Source: Spirochaetales bacterium (lineage in GTDB: Bacteria; Spirochaetota; Spirochaetia; JABEVK01). Taken from it: a stretch of 64,000 nucleotides of DNA. Positions 29,016-38,410 of the stretch are shown here, piece by piece. The notes beneath the pieces were generated by a model. The model was given only the letters and a program-made list of their open reading frames with translations, searched no databases and was not told the DNA's origin. The position numbers and the translations under genes were made by a program. Where the stretch lies: NCBI GenBank assembly GCA_947478845.1, contig CANJXC010000002.1, positions 1 through 64,000 of the forward strand, read 5' to 3'. The stretch's first letter is position 1. Every line of letters begins with the position of its first letter.

Positions 29016-29903
29016 ATGAATCGAAAAGGGGCATTTGCCCGATACCTAAACCGGAGCGGATGGCTCTTCGTGACGCCCGCTCTGGTCCTGTTCGGCGTCT
29101 TTATGCTCTACCCCATCCTGTCGTCGCTCTACTTGGTGACGCGCAAATGGCGGGGAATGACCGACTCGTTTGTCGGTTTGGGAAACTTCGTCCGCATGGC
29201 TCAGGACAACCAGTTCTGGCATGCGTTGGGCAACAATTTCCTTTTGATGATTCTGCAGGTTCCTTTGATGGTCATTTTGGCACTGGTCTTGGCGGTGGTT
29301 CTCAACCAGGGAATCCGCCGGGGCCGGGGCCTCCTTCGCCTCATGTTTTTTCTTCCCGCTGTCACCTCGCTCGTTGCCTACTCGATTCTGTTCCGTATTT
29401 TGTTGCAAACCAACGGAATGCTAAACAATCTGATGCTGAGCTTGGGGGTCATACAACAACCGATCGGCTGGCTCAACGACCCTTTTTGGGCTACCATAAC
29501 GATGGTGATTGCTCTCACGTGGCGCTGGACCGGGTATAACATGATTTTCTTCCTCGTTGGCCTGCAGAACATCGACCCTGAAATTTACGAAGCCGCCGAA
29601 GTCGACGGGGCCAGCAAGATCACCGTATTTTTCAAGATCACTCTCCCGCTTCTGGTTCCTGTCATTCTGTTTTCGGCGGTGACCAGTACCAGCGGAACCC
29701 TGCAACTGTTTGACGAGCCCAACATCCTGACCAACGGAGGCGGGCCGGCCAACGCGACGATGACGGCGGCCCTGTACATTTACCGGCAGGCTTTCGTCAC
29801 GAACTCCGACTTCGGCTACGCCACCGCGATGTCTTACGTCATCGTTTTGATAGCCGGCATCCTGGCTATCGTCCAAATCCGCCTTCTCGGAGATCGCAAA
29901 TGA
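29016..29903 (+). CDS. sugar ABC transporter permease (MalF/LacF type)
   Basis: A 295-residue inner-membrane permease with six helices and the EAA loop (IYEAAEVDGASKITVFFKITLP) that docks the ATPase. NLGLGNFV-like opening FVGLGNFVRMAQD is typical of the carbohydrate uptake CUT1 family. The gene is 21 bp after the binding-protein gene and its stop overlaps the next start. Confidence 0.92.
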   Translation: MNRKGAFARYLNRSGWLFVTPALVLFGVFMLYPILSSLYLVTRKWRGMTDSFVGLGNFVRMAQDNQFWHALGNNFLLMILQVPLMVILALVLAVVLNQGIRRGRGLLRLMFFLPAVTSLVAYSILFRILLQTNGMLNNLMLSLGVIQQPIGWLNDPFWATITMVIALTWRWTGYNMIFFLVGLQNIDPEIYEAAEVDGASKITVFFKITLPLLVPVILFSAVTSTSGTLQLFDEPNILTNGGGPANATMTAALYIYRQAFVTNSDFGYATAMSYVIVLIAGILAIVQIRLLGDRK

Positions 29904-30763
29904 GCGTCGTACGATCTCCCTTTACGCCCATCCGGTTGCTGATGTGGATTATTCTTGCCATTGGTTCGTTCGTTTGCGTATTTCCCTTCTACTGGATGGT
30001 GGTGGGCTCCACCTTGAACCCCAACGCTGTTATTCATGGCAATTTGCTTCCGGGGAACGAATTGTGGATCAACCTCGAAAAAGCTACCAAGAACTACAAC
30101 CTGCCGTTGTTTTTCTGGAACTCCTTGTTCATCGCCTCCATCACGGTATTTTTGGGCGTCATGGTCAACGCTATGGCCGCCTTCGGCTTCGAAAAGTATC
30201 CCTCCAAAGCCCGAGAATGGTTCTTCGGAATCCTGCTCCTGACTCTCATCATTCCCCAGATTTCTATTGTTTTGCCGTTATTCAAGCTCGTAGCGGGCTT
30301 TTTTGCTCCGATTGATATGCTCTTTGGGACCAGTTTTGGTGGCTTGCTCGACAGCTCTTGGGGCATCATCATGCCTTTCCTGATGTCGGCCTTCATCATT
30401 TTTTTCCTGCGACAAAACTTCAAAATGTTTCCCACCGAAATCGTGGAGGCTGCCCGGGTAGACGGCAGCGGCGAATGGCGGATTTTCCTGCAGATCGCCA
30501 TGCCCTCCATGACCGCCAGCTTCTCCTCCGCGGCCATTCTGATGTTCATCGGCCAATGGAACAGTTACCTGTGGCCGCTGATGACCATACTCTCCGATGG
30601 AACCAAAACTCTTCCCATCGCTATGAGCTCCATGATGAACGCCTATACCATTGAATACGGCGGCCTGATGCTCATCGTCACCGTTTCTATGATTCCTGTG
30701 CTCGCTGTGTTTTTGGGACTTCAGCGCCAGTTCGTCGCCGGCTTAGTGGGCTCCATCAAGTAA
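29900..30763 (+). CDS. sugar ABC transporter permease (MalG/LacG type)
   Basis: A 287-residue CUT1 permease with six helices and the EAA loop EIVEAARVDGSGEWRIF. It pairs with the upstream permease. No ATP-binding gene follows; in CUT1 systems a shared ATPase (MsmK/MalK type) elsewhere often serves several importers. ATG 29900 overlaps the upstream stop. The 3' end overlaps the convergent HAD gene by 8 bp. Confidence 0.92.
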   Translation: MSVVRSPFTPIRLLMWIILAIGSFVCVFPFYWMVVGSTLNPNAVIHGNLLPGNELWINLEKATKNYNLPLFFWNSLFIASITVFLGVMVNAMAAFGFEKYPSKAREWFFGILLLTLIIPQISIVLPLFKLVAGFFAPIDMLFGTSFGGLLDSSWGIIMPFLMSAFIIFFLRQNFKMFPTEIVEAARVDGSGEWRIFLQIAMPSMTASFSSAAILMFIGQWNSYLWPLMTILSDGTKTLPIAMSSMMNAYTIEYGGLMLIVTVSMIPVLAVFLGLQRQFVAGLVGSIK

Positions 30764-31571
30764 TCTGTTCGAGGACGAACTTACGCAAGGCAACGGCCAC
30801 CCCATCTTGGGCATTGGTGGCCGTCAGCCAATCGGCCTTGGCCTTGAGGTCGGGCGAAGCGTTCCCCATGGCGATCGCGAAACCGGTGGCGGCAAACAGA
30901 CTTTCGTCGTTCTGGCTATCGCCGATAGCCAGAGTCTCGTCGGCGGCAATACCTAAGTCAGCTAGAATTTCGGTGAGCGCGGCGCCTTTGCTAACGCCGG
31001 GCGCCATGAACTCCAGAAACTGCGGTGCTGTCCGGACGCACTGGAGCCTTGAACCAACCATGCGGGCAATTTCCGTGTCCGCCTCACCGGCCGCGAGAAC
31101 TGTCACGATTTTTACAGGATCGACGATGGAAGACAGTTGGTCGCTCCGGTAGCGCTCAACCTCTGGTTCACCGAGAGTTCGCAGGAGTTCCCTGCCCTCG
31201 CTGATTTGCGGAGCCAGGATGCTATGGGGAGTGAAGACCATGGCATCCAAGCCCTTGGCGTTCAGACAGTCGAGCCCAAACTGCACTTGTGCAACGCTTA
31301 AGGTGTGCTTGTGTCGGAACACCCCTTCGAGGTCGAAAGCCACCCCTCCGTTGAGCCCGATGTGCTCGCCATTGAGGCCCAGTTCGCGGGCAAACGGTAG
31401 AATTGACGCCGGCAGGCGTCCGCTGGCAAGAACAACGAAGACGCCAACAGCCGTGAGTTCGCGGATGATGCTCTTCGTGCCGGCACTGAGTTGATGTTCC
31501 GGATTAAGGGTAGTGCCGTCTAAGTCGAGAGCGACGAGGCGAACCGGGCGTGAAGGGCGCAATTTTGGCAT
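30756..31571 (-). CDS. HAD-family phosphatase (Cof/YidA type)
   Basis: A 271-residue Cof-type haloacid-dehalogenase phosphatase. Motif I is ALDLDGTTLN (nucleophile Asp18), motif II VLASGR, motif III lysine in KGAALTEIL, and motif IV AIGDSQNDESLF. The C2 cap lies between motifs II and III. Such enzymes dephosphorylate sugar phosphates or flavin nucleotides in the cytoplasm. It may handle sugar phosphates from the galactoside island, but its separate minus-strand transcription makes this only a suggestion. Confidence 0.9.
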   Translation of the reverse strand: MPKLRPSRPVRLVALDLDGTTLNPEHQLSAGTKSIIRELTAVGVFVVLASGRLPASILPFARELGLNGEHIGLNGGVAFDLEGVFRHKHTLSVAQVQFGLDCLNAKGLDAMVFTPHSILAPQISEGRELLRTLGEPEVERYRSDQLSSIVDPVKIVTVLAAGEADTEIARMVGSRLQCVRTAPQFLEFMAPGVSKGAALTEILADLGIAADETLAIGDSQNDESLFAATGFAIAMGNASPDLKAKADWLTATNAQDGVAVALRKFVLEQIT

Positions 31572-31661
31572 GAAATCTCCCAGAAAACCATCCTAGCCCG
31601 GAGAGGGGTTTCTCGCTATACTCTTGCGGTCGGCGTCGAAGTTGCCGACAAGGAGTCCCCC

Positions 31662-32153
31662 ATGAAAATTGCGCCCAACACGGTTGCCACCATTCATTAC
31701 ACACTCAGTGATGCCAAAGGGGAGCTTATCGAGTCCTCGCGGCAGGAAGAGGGAGAACCTCTGGTCTATATCCATGGCACGGGCAACCTTATTTCCGGAC
31801 TCGAGGATAAACTCACGGGAAAGTCTAAGGGCGACAAGCTTATCGTTGCGGTGAAGGCCGAGGATGCCTACGGCGAGCGGGATGAAAGCTTGATTGAAAC
31901 CGTGGAGAAAAGCGAGTTTGACGACACCGAAGAACTCAACGAAGGCAAAGAGTTTCAGTATGACGATGAAGACGGCAACATTTTCCATGTCCGCATTGTT
32001 AAGATCGACGGCGATAGTGTGACCGTCGACGGCAACCATCCGTTGGCTGGAAAAGACCTGTCCTTTGACGTCGAAGTGATCGACGTTCGCGTAGCTACCA
32101 AAGAGGAACTGGAGCATGGCCATGTGCATGGCGAGCACGGCCACCAGCACTAA
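31662..32153 (+). CDS. slyD: SlyD-type FKBP peptidyl-prolyl cis-trans isomerase
   Basis: A 163-residue FKBP. FKBP strands bracket an inserted chaperone flap (about 70-120, YGERDESLIETVEKSEF), as in SlyD. LIESSRQEEGEPLVYIHGTG is the active-site start. The C-terminal tail is histidine-rich (GHVHGEHGHQH), which in SlyD binds nickel. It is cytoplasmic and assists folding and metallocentre assembly. AAGGAG lies before ATG 31662. The MFS gene begins 3 bp after its stop. Confidence 0.93.
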   Translation: MKIAPNTVATIHYTLSDAKGELIESSRQEEGEPLVYIHGTGNLISGLEDKLTGKSKGDKLIVAVKAEDAYGERDESLIETVEKSEFDDTEELNEGKEFQYDDEDGNIFHVRIVKIDGDSVTVDGNHPLAGKDLSFDVEVIDVRVATKEELEHGHVHGEHGHQH

Positions 32154-32156
32154 TTC

Positions 32157-33359
32157 TTGAGAAAGTCCGCCTACTGGCAGCTCTCGGGCTTAATGTTCTT
32201 CCAGCTCATGTTTCTCGGTTCTTTCGGGCCCGTGATAGGAACTTACCTCAAAGACACCTTGCATTTCACTGGGGCTGAAGTTGGCCTAACCCTCACAGTG
32301 TACCAGCTTTGCAGCCTAGCCTCGCCGCTGCTGGCGGCGTTCATCGTCGACAGGGTGATTTCTGCTCGGTTGCTCTATGCAGCGCTGCAAGTCTGTCTTG
32401 GTTTCATGGCGTTTTTCTTGGGCGGGGTGCATGAGTTTGTCCCGTTTCTGTTGTTGTTTGGCCTGTTTGCGCTCTTTGTAGGCCCCACTTACGGGCTGGT
32501 GAATGCGCTTTCTTTTTCACGCATGCCAGACAGGAGAAAAAACTACGGTTTGGTGAGACTGTGGGGGACAGTTGGATGGATCCTCACGGGCCTTGGAATG
32601 GGGCTGATCTGGCTGATTCCTGGCTCCAACATGAACTGGTTCTTTTTCGTGACCGGTTGCAGCAGTCTGGCGGCAGCCGCAGTGACCGCTATCTTGCCCC
32701 ATGTGCCTTTGGAGCCACAAAAAGGAAGGTTTGAGCTGATTCCCCGGGCCGCCTTCCGCGTGTTGCGCCAGCCAAGCATGATCAAGTTCGGAATACTTTG
32801 GTTCGTCAGCGGAATCCTCGACCGTTTCTACTACATTGCCACTGCTGCTTACCTAACCTCGCTGGGGTTCGCTGCCAGCCAAATCATGCCCATCATGACG
32901 TTGGGGCAATTTACCGAGGCGGGCCTTTTACTTCTCACGGGGCCGGCCCTTCGGCGACTCGGTCTGCGCAATGTGCTGCTCCTTGGCTTGGGCATGCAAC
33001 TGTTGCGTTTTGTGTTGTTCTGGTCGAACCTGGGGCCCGTATTCCTTCTGTTGGCCCTTGCCAGCCATGGCTTTGTCTTCGCCTTCTTTTTTGCGGTGGG
33101 CACCATTTTTGTGGACGGCCACACGGAACCGGACAACCGAGCAGGAGTCCATCAGCTCACAAGTCTAATTTTCTTCGGAAGTTCGTCCGTGGTAGGGGCC
33201 CTGCTCACGGGCTTCGCCTTCGATTGGTTTGCCACGGGCGGGGTGGTCGACTACAAGCTCTACTACCTGCTTCCCATCGGGCTAGCAGTCCTCAACTTGA
33301 TACTGGCTCCCCTGTTTTTCCGGCGCTCCGACCCTGTTCCGGGCCAGGCTAATCCCTGA
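32157..33359 (+). CDS. MFS transporter (MFS_1-like)
   Basis: A 400-residue 12-helix carrier of the nucleoside/oligosaccharide-symporter-like MFS group. The family loop between helices 2 and 3 appears as FIVDRVISARLLY, and FSRMPDRRKNYGLVRLWGTVGW is the usual helix-4 region signature ("R..G..G"). The substrate cannot be told. The start is TTG 32157, only 3 bp after slyD, suggesting translational coupling. Confidence 0.8.
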   Translation: MRKSAYWQLSGLMFFQLMFLGSFGPVIGTYLKDTLHFTGAEVGLTLTVYQLCSLASPLLAAFIVDRVISARLLYAALQVCLGFMAFFLGGVHEFVPFLLLFGLFALFVGPTYGLVNALSFSRMPDRRKNYGLVRLWGTVGWILTGLGMGLIWLIPGSNMNWFFFVTGCSSLAAAAVTAILPHVPLEPQKGRFELIPRAAFRVLRQPSMIKFGILWFVSGILDRFYYIATAAYLTSLGFAASQIMPIMTLGQFTEAGLLLLTGPALRRLGLRNVLLLGLGMQLLRFVLFWSNLGPVFLLLALASHGFVFAFFFAVGTIFVDGHTEPDNRAGVHQLTSLIFFGSSSVVGALLTGFAFDWFATGGVVDYKLYYLLPIGLAVLNLILAPLFFRRSDPVPGQANP

Positions 33360-33411
33360 TCAAGCTTGAAAGTATGCCCCGCTTCTTGTAGCTTAAGGCG
33401 GGGAGGGGTTC

Positions 33412-34020
33412 ATGGTCGATATTCTGTTGAAGGGTGGACCGGTGCTTTGGCTCATCCTTGCTCTGGTGGTTCCTGTCTTGGCTGTCGTTGTCGACCGCCT
33501 GCTCTACTTCCAAAGAATCCGCACCGATGAAGACAAACTCCTTGCCAGGGTCAAAGCAGCCATCGAAAAGGGCCGGCACGACGAAGCTCTTGCCATTTGC
33601 GACACCAACGAGGCGCCCTTAGGCGCCTTGATACGAGCCGGCATCGACAACCGTACCCTTCCTGAGTCGGAACTTCGCGAGGTAGTGCGCGAGGCGGCCG
33701 TGCGCGAGTTGCCCCGTGTGGAAGCGGGCATTGCGGCCGTGGGCACCATTGGAAATATTGCCCCTTTGTTGGGGCTCCTAGGAACCGTATCGGGCATCAT
33801 CAATTCCTTCAATGTGCTCGGTGATTTTGGGGCCGCCAGCGACCCGTCAGTTTTGGCTAAAGGCATTGCCGAAGCCTTGATCACCACGGCAGCGGGAATC
33901 ATGTTGGCGGTGCCGAGCATGGTGGCCTACAGCTTTCTCGCGGGCACCGCCAACAAGGTCATCGGGGCGCTCGAAGGTCAGGCTGGCGATTTGGTGCGCA
34001 TCCTCAAGAGGCGCGGGTGA
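33412..34020 (+). CDS. second MotA/TolQ/ExbB proton channel
   Basis: A 202-residue ExbB/TolQ protein of canonical length. The first helix (VLWLILALVVPVLAVVVD) is followed by a cytoplasmic region with RVKAAIEKGRHDEALAICD. The core has GNIAPLLGLLGTVSGIINSF and GIAEALITTAAGIMLAVP. A possible promoter TTGAAA lies at 33366-33371. It heads a three-gene set with ExbD- and TonB-like genes, distinct from the TonB2 cluster. Confidence 0.9.
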   Translation: MVDILLKGGPVLWLILALVVPVLAVVVDRLLYFQRIRTDEDKLLARVKAAIEKGRHDEALAICDTNEAPLGALIRAGIDNRTLPESELREVVREAAVRELPRVEAGIAAVGTIGNIAPLLGLLGTVSGIINSFNVLGDFGAASDPSVLAKGIAEALITTAAGIMLAVPSMVAYSFLAGTANKVIGALEGQAGDLVRILKRRG

Positions 34021-34439
34021 GAGTCCCGCTTCCCCGCCGGCTCGGCCCCCCGGGTGCCCCCAACCTGACGCCCCTGATCGACGTGGTGCTCATGATTGTC
34101 ATTTTCTTTCTGGTGGCCACCGTGTTCCGCGTTGGTCCGGGGTTGGCGCTCGACCTACCGAAGAGCACCACGGCAGCAAACGTGAGCCTCACCGAACTGC
34201 GCATCGTCGTCGCTAGCCCCACCGAAATCTGGTTTGGAAAAGTGCAGACCAATCTGGAGGGGCTTTCGGGCTTGGTGACCAAAGCCATCGAAGGAAAAGA
34301 CCTCAAGAAGCTACGCGTGGTCGTGGAAGGCGGAAAAGACACGACCTACCAGTTGGTGGTAACGGTGCTCGATATTCTGCGGCGCAACAAAATCGAGGGG
34401 GTCAACCTTCTGACCAAGCTGACCCACACTACCCGATGA
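34017..34439 (+). CDS. second ExbD/TolR protein
   Basis: A 140-residue ExbD/TolR protein with one helix carrying the aspartate in LTPLIDVVLMIVIFFLVA and a periplasmic domain (FGKVQTNLEGLSGL). The start is GTG 34017, which overlaps the upstream stop. An unusual Pro/Gly-rich leader PRRLGPPGAPN precedes the helix, as is common in ExbD proteins. Confidence 0.9.
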   Translation: MRVPLPRRLGPPGAPNLTPLIDVVLMIVIFFLVATVFRVGPGLALDLPKSTTAANVSLTELRIVVASPTEIWFGKVQTNLEGLSGLVTKAIEGKDLKKLRVVVEGGKDTTYQLVVTVLDILRRNKIEGVNLLTKLTHTTR

Positions 34440-35371
34440 AAGTTTCTGAAGCGACTCAGGCGTGGGTGGATTGGCGAAACCGCCGAACTATGCAACGAAG
34501 CCTCATCAGCTGGGGAATCAGCCTGGTGGCTCCGGCCTTGGTTCTCACCGTTGCGGCCTTGACGGGTACCCTGCTCCTTCTGGCCTGGGGCGACGACGGT
34601 CACACCATTTCGGTAAAACTGGGCAACCCAGACGGAGAGAACACTCCGCTTTCGGTCACCTCTCTGGCTGATCCAATGCTCAGTTTCCTGACCCAGCAGG
34701 CGGCGCAAAGCGCAGAAGTTGACCAATTGCCGGCCCCAATAGCCATCCCGAAAGCCGAAGCCAAACCGGTAAAAGCAGCTCCTGCTCAGTCCTTAACAAA
34801 GCCAACTGCCAAGCCTGCTGCGGATCCACCTGCACAAGCCGCCACCACCATAGTGAAAGGCGCAGAACATGGAAACACCACGCAGGCGGTTTTTGAGGGG
34901 AATCTAAGAGGCATCCGAGAAAACCTCCACCCGCTGATCTCGTTGTTCATGCCTTTGCCCAAGGCCCTCGACGCCGGACTGCTCGATCACTTGCAACCCG
35001 ATGCCCTCAACAGCGCTGACGATTTTCGCAAAATGCTGTTGGCCCTCTACGAGCCTTCCGGCACGCAATTGCGCCTCAAGGGTCAACCACCGGTGGTGGG
35101 ACGGGACTACTACTGGGTTGTACTTCTGAGGGCGGGCTTTGACGCCAACAAGGCCGACTACAAAACCGAACGCAAGCTGAACCCCATCACCTTGAGTTTC
35201 AAGCTGTCTGCGGCCACCGGGGGGGATATTCCCAAGCTCACCGACATCAAACTTGAGAAGTCTTCGGGAGACGCCGAGATCGACAGCATTGTGAAAACGG
35301 TGTTTGAGCAGTACCGGTATTCCAACCCCTTAGGTGCTACTGTGGCCGGCAAGTTCACCTACGAGTTCTGA
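34436..35371 (+). CDS. TonB/TolA-like periplasmic energy transducer
   Basis: A 311-residue protein with one N-terminal membrane helix (about 25-50), an Ala/Pro/Lys-rich linker (AIPKAEAKPVKAAPAQS) and a C-terminal domain that resembles the TonB/TolA C-terminal fold (SSGDAEIDSIVKTVFEQYRY). It lacks the usual YP....G..G.V opening of TonB, so the receptor or partner may differ. It overlaps the exbD-like stop (ATGA) and completes the three-gene set. Confidence 0.7.
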   Translation: MKVSEATQAWVDWRNRRTMQRSLISWGISLVAPALVLTVAALTGTLLLLAWGDDGHTISVKLGNPDGENTPLSVTSLADPMLSFLTQQAAQSAEVDQLPAPIAIPKAEAKPVKAAPAQSLTKPTAKPAADPPAQAATTIVKGAEHGNTTQAVFEGNLRGIRENLHPLISLFMPLPKALDAGLLDHLQPDALNSADDFRKMLLALYEPSGTQLRLKGQPPVVGRDYYWVVLLRAGFDANKADYKTERKLNPITLSFKLSAATGGDIPKLTDIKLEKSSGDAEIDSIVKTVFEQYRYSNPLGATVAGKFTYEF

Positions 35372-35751
35372 AGCCTCATCGCCTCAAGTACATCGGCAAG
35401 GTTCAGGCGGGAGTTCTCGTTGTTGGGTTGTACCTCCAAGGCCCGCTCAAAACGGGTTTTGGCCGTGTTCCAGTCCTCGCGCACAAAGGCGCACACGCCC
35501 CAGTTGTTCCAAGCGCGGGCAAGAGTTGGGTCGAGGCCCACGGCACGCTCATAGCATTTCTCGGCCGCGCTGAGGCGGCCGGCGTCGTCGTGGATAAGCC
35601 CAATCTCGTTCCAGGCCGTGGCGTCTTCTGGCTTTCCGGAACCCGGCGCTGCGCCTAAGGCTCCCACCGAGCTTTCGAACTTCTCCAAAGCCTGGGCGAG
35701 CTTGCCCTCTTGTTTAAGCAGCAGGCCCTCGTAATACAAATCCTTGTTCAC
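35359..35751 (-). CDS. small TPR-repeat protein
   Basis: A 130-residue protein consisting of three or four tetratricopeptide repeats: YYEGLLLKQEGKLAQALEKF, AWNEIGLIHDDAGRLSAAE and AWNNWGVCAFVREDWNTA. No signal peptide is seen, so it is probably cytoplasmic. The start is GTG 35751 with AGAGG upstream, 11 bp after the permease stop. It is likely co-transcribed with the ABC-2 exporter genes and may act as an adaptor. Its 3' end overlaps the TonB-like gene by 13 bp. Confidence 0.75.
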   Translation of the reverse strand: MNKDLYYEGLLLKQEGKLAQALEKFESSVGALGAAPGSGKPEDATAWNEIGLIHDDAGRLSAAEKCYERAVGLDPTLARAWNNWGVCAFVREDWNTAKTRFERALEVQPNNENSRLNLADVLEAMRLQNS

Positions 35752-35761
35752 CGGTACACCT

Positions 35762-36763
35762 CTATTCCCACTGGAACAGCCAGGCTGCAAGGCCAAAACA
35801 AGCGGCGGTGAACAAAGTCAGGAAAGCCAAATCAGGACCAAGTTGGGCGAGCCCCGCTCCTTCGAGCATGATGGCTCGGGCTGCCTGCAGAAAGTGGGTA
35901 ATGGGGAGGGCCTGACTCACCCATTGCAAGGCGACAGGCGATCCCTCGAGGCTAAAAAAGATGCCCGAGAGGAGCAACATGGGCGAAGTAACCAGGTTAA
36001 TAACCCCGTTGGCAAGCTCTTCGTTCTTAAAACGGGAGGCAAACACCAAGCCAAGAGCAATCATGCTCAAGGTGCCCAAAACCATCACCAGCAAGAGGTC
36101 AAGGTACGAGCCCTTCATCATGAAATGCAGGAAAAGGTTGGTCCCTTCGTACACAAAAATCGAAGTGAGGATGACAATGACAAACCGGCTGACCCCCTGA
36201 GCAAGGACAAACTCGAGCGCCGACACGGGGGTGGCTTTGAGGCGTTTGAGCACGCCGTTTTTGCGGTAGCGCACGATGACAAAGCCTATGCCGAACAGGC
36301 ATCCGAACATCATATTCATGCCGATAACGCCAGGCACGAGTTGGTCAACGTAGCGGATAGGTTGCCCGGTCACCTGCTGTTCTGTGTAACTCTCCCCGCC
36401 CTCCTGCCGTGTGAGAAGCAGACGTACCACAGAAGAGTTTTTCGATTCCTTGTTCACCCAGTAGGTTTTGGTGGCCGTGTCGATCACGGCATCGAGGCTG
36501 TGATGACGCAATTTATCTAGCACCGAATCTGCCTTTGTTTCGGCAGTGTAGGTGAGAAACTGCACCTGCTCGGTTTTCAGAAAGGCCAGTGACGGGTCTC
36601 CCGCCCCCAGCACCCCCACTTTAAAAAGGGACGAACTGCCGTTGAAGGCAAACGCGAAGCCAAAAACCAACACGAGAGGGAAAAGTAGGCTCCAATAAAA
36701 ACTGCCGCGGTCACGGACATACTCCATGGTGCGGGCTTTGAACATGGCGATAAAGGGTTTCAT
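35762..36763 (-). CDS. ABC-2 type transporter permease
   Basis: A 333-residue membrane protein. The first helix (SFYWSLLFPLVLVFGFAFAF) is followed by a large extracytoplasmic loop of about 170 residues, then five helices including MLLLSGIFFSLEGSPVALQW near the end, as in ABC-2 exporters of the NatB/YhgE type. The cargo is unknown. It is 8 bp after the ATPase gene. Confidence 0.88.
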   Translation of the reverse strand: MKPFIAMFKARTMEYVRDRGSFYWSLLFPLVLVFGFAFAFNGSSSLFKVGVLGAGDPSLAFLKTEQVQFLTYTAETKADSVLDKLRHHSLDAVIDTATKTYWVNKESKNSSVVRLLLTRQEGGESYTEQQVTGQPIRYVDQLVPGVIGMNMMFGCLFGIGFVIVRYRKNGVLKRLKATPVSALEFVLAQGVSRFVIVILTSIFVYEGTNLFLHFMMKGSYLDLLLVMVLGTLSMIALGLVFASRFKNEELANGVINLVTSPMLLLSGIFFSLEGSPVALQWVSQALPITHFLQAARAIMLEGAGLAQLGPDLAFLTLFTAACFGLAAWLFQWE

Positions 36764-36771
36764 GGGTTTCC

Positions 36772-37620
36772 TCAGACTCGCAGGGACGAGCCGGTCAGTT
36801 TGATAAAAAGGTCTTCCAAATCGGGTTTATGGATGCTCAGGCCCTCGAGGTTCACCCCGCGACCGAGTAGTTCTTTGAGGGTAAGGTCAAGGTTGGCCGA
36901 CTGAATTTCCTCTGCGGCCGCCGAGTCTGTGGCCGGGACCCGCACCAAAGCGCCCTCAAAATGCTTATGAAGCAGCTTGTGGGGCTCGTCGAGCTCAAGA
37001 ATCTTGCCGTGGTCCATGATGGCAATCAGGTCGCACAGCTGTTCTGCCTCGTCCATGTAGTGGGTGGTTAGCACGATGGTGGTGCCCTCGGCTTTGATCT
37101 TTCCGATAAGGTCCCAAAAGTTGCGTCGGGCTTGGGGGTCGAGGCCTGTGGTGGGCTCGTCTAGGAAGACGATTTCTGGCCGGCTGACAATGGCGAGGGC
37201 CAGAAGCATGCGCTGACGCTGGCCTCCTGAGAGTTTTTGGTTGTCGCGCTTGAGAATGTCATCGAGCGAACAAATCTCGATGATCTGTTCCATGGAGCGC
37301 GGGTTGGGGTAAAACGACCGGAACAGCTCAAGGGTTTCTTTGACGGTGATGAACTCAGGAAGAGACGTGCTCTGAAACTGGATACCAACTTTCTTGCGGA
37401 AGTCCTCGCCCACGGGGTGGCCCTGGAAGATCACCTTTCCCTCGGTTGGGGTCACAATGCCTTCCATCATCTCGATAGTGGTGGTTTTTCCGGCACCGTT
37501 GGGGCCTAGCAGGCCGAAACAGACGCCTTGGGGAATCTCGAAAGTGACGCCGTCTACGGCGTGAACCGGGCCGTAGCGCTTTTTCAAGCCTTCGACGCGC
37601 ATGATGGGAATTGCTGTCAT
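36772..37620 (-). CDS. ABC transporter ATP-binding protein
   Basis: A 282-residue ATPase. Walker A GPNGAGKTTTIEMM, signature LSGGQRQRM, Walker B IVFLDEPTTGLDP, and the switch His in LTTHYMDEAEQ. The C-terminal part (LDEPHKLLHKH on) is the extra domain of the DrrA/NatA subgroup. With the permease it forms an exporter. It is divergent from the ankyrin lipoprotein gene. Confidence 0.93.
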   Translation of the reverse strand: MTAIPIMRVEGLKKRYGPVHAVDGVTFEIPQGVCFGLLGPNGAGKTTTIEMMEGIVTPTEGKVIFQGHPVGEDFRKKVGIQFQSTSLPEFITVKETLELFRSFYPNPRSMEQIIEICSLDDILKRDNQKLSGGQRQRMLLALAIVSRPEIVFLDEPTTGLDPQARRNFWDLIGKIKAEGTTIVLTTHYMDEAEQLCDLIAIMDHGKILELDEPHKLLHKHFEGALVRVPATDSAAAEEIQSANLDLTLKELLGRGVNLEGLSIHKPDLEDLFIKLTGSSLRV

Positions 37621-37672
37621 GGCGATTAAAGTACCTCAGCCAACAAGGCTGGGCAAGCCGATACTCAGAAGT

Positions 37673-38410
37673 ATGAACACTTCCCGGCCGCTCGGTCAGG
37701 TGGGCCTCCTGCTTTTCGCAGCGCTTCTCACCTCGTGCACACAAAACTTCTTCAACGAACGCTTTTCCATGAGCACTAGCTACTACTTTCCCGATGGGAA
37801 CCTGTACGCCTTCGCTTCCGCCGCGGCCGAGGGAAAGCTCGAGGTGATGGATCAATTGATTCAGAGACAAAAAGTGGAAGTGGACCAACGGGGTCGGGAA
37901 GGCCTTACGGCTCTGGCCTGGGCTGTAGGCGCCAAAAGCCTAGTAGGCGTGGACTGGTTGCTGCGTCACGGGGCGCAGACCGACCGGGCTTTTTACGGAG
38001 CGATGACAGCGCTCACAGTAGCTGTTACGCTGGATGAAGCCGACATCGTTGCCCGCCTGCTCAAAGCAGGAGCCGACCCCAACTTTGAGGTGGAGGGCAA
38101 CGGAAGTCCACTCTCGAAGGCTGTACGCTACGCCAGCGCCCCGGTAGTGAACTTACTTCTCGAGGCCAACGCCCGTGCCGACGGCATTAACGGCGAGGAG
38201 GGCCGCCCGCTGGTATATGCCCTTTCGCTCAACAAATACGACAACGCTTTGGCGCTGCTTGAGCACAAGGCCGACCCCCGCTTCCTGCCCAATATGGAAC
38301 TCTGGATTACCAACTGGATGGACAAGATGCAGGGAAAATACTCCGGGGATCCAGCCTTTCAAAAGGTCCACGAACTTCTGATCAAGGCTGGATTCAAGCT
38401 CAAGGTCTGA
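37673..38410 (+). CDS. ankyrin-repeat lipoprotein
   Basis: A 245-residue protein with a lipoprotein signal (LLFAALLTSC) and four or five ankyrin repeats: FASAAAEGKLEVMDQLIQRQ, GLTALAWAVGAKSLVG and MTALTVAVTLDEADIVARLL. Such lipoproteins usually mediate protein binding in the periplasm. The start is ATG 37673, since the 24 codons further upstream overlap the divergent gene and are not signal-like. No partner gene is apparent. Confidence 0.8.
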   Translation: MNTSRPLGQVGLLLFAALLTSCTQNFFNERFSMSTSYYFPDGNLYAFASAAAEGKLEVMDQLIQRQKVEVDQRGREGLTALAWAVGAKSLVGVDWLLRHGAQTDRAFYGAMTALTVAVTLDEADIVARLLKAGADPNFEVEGNGSPLSKAVRYASAPVVNLLLEANARADGINGEEGRPLVYALSLNKYDNALALLEHKADPRFLPNMELWITNWMDKMQGKYSGDPAFQKVHELLIKAGFKLKV

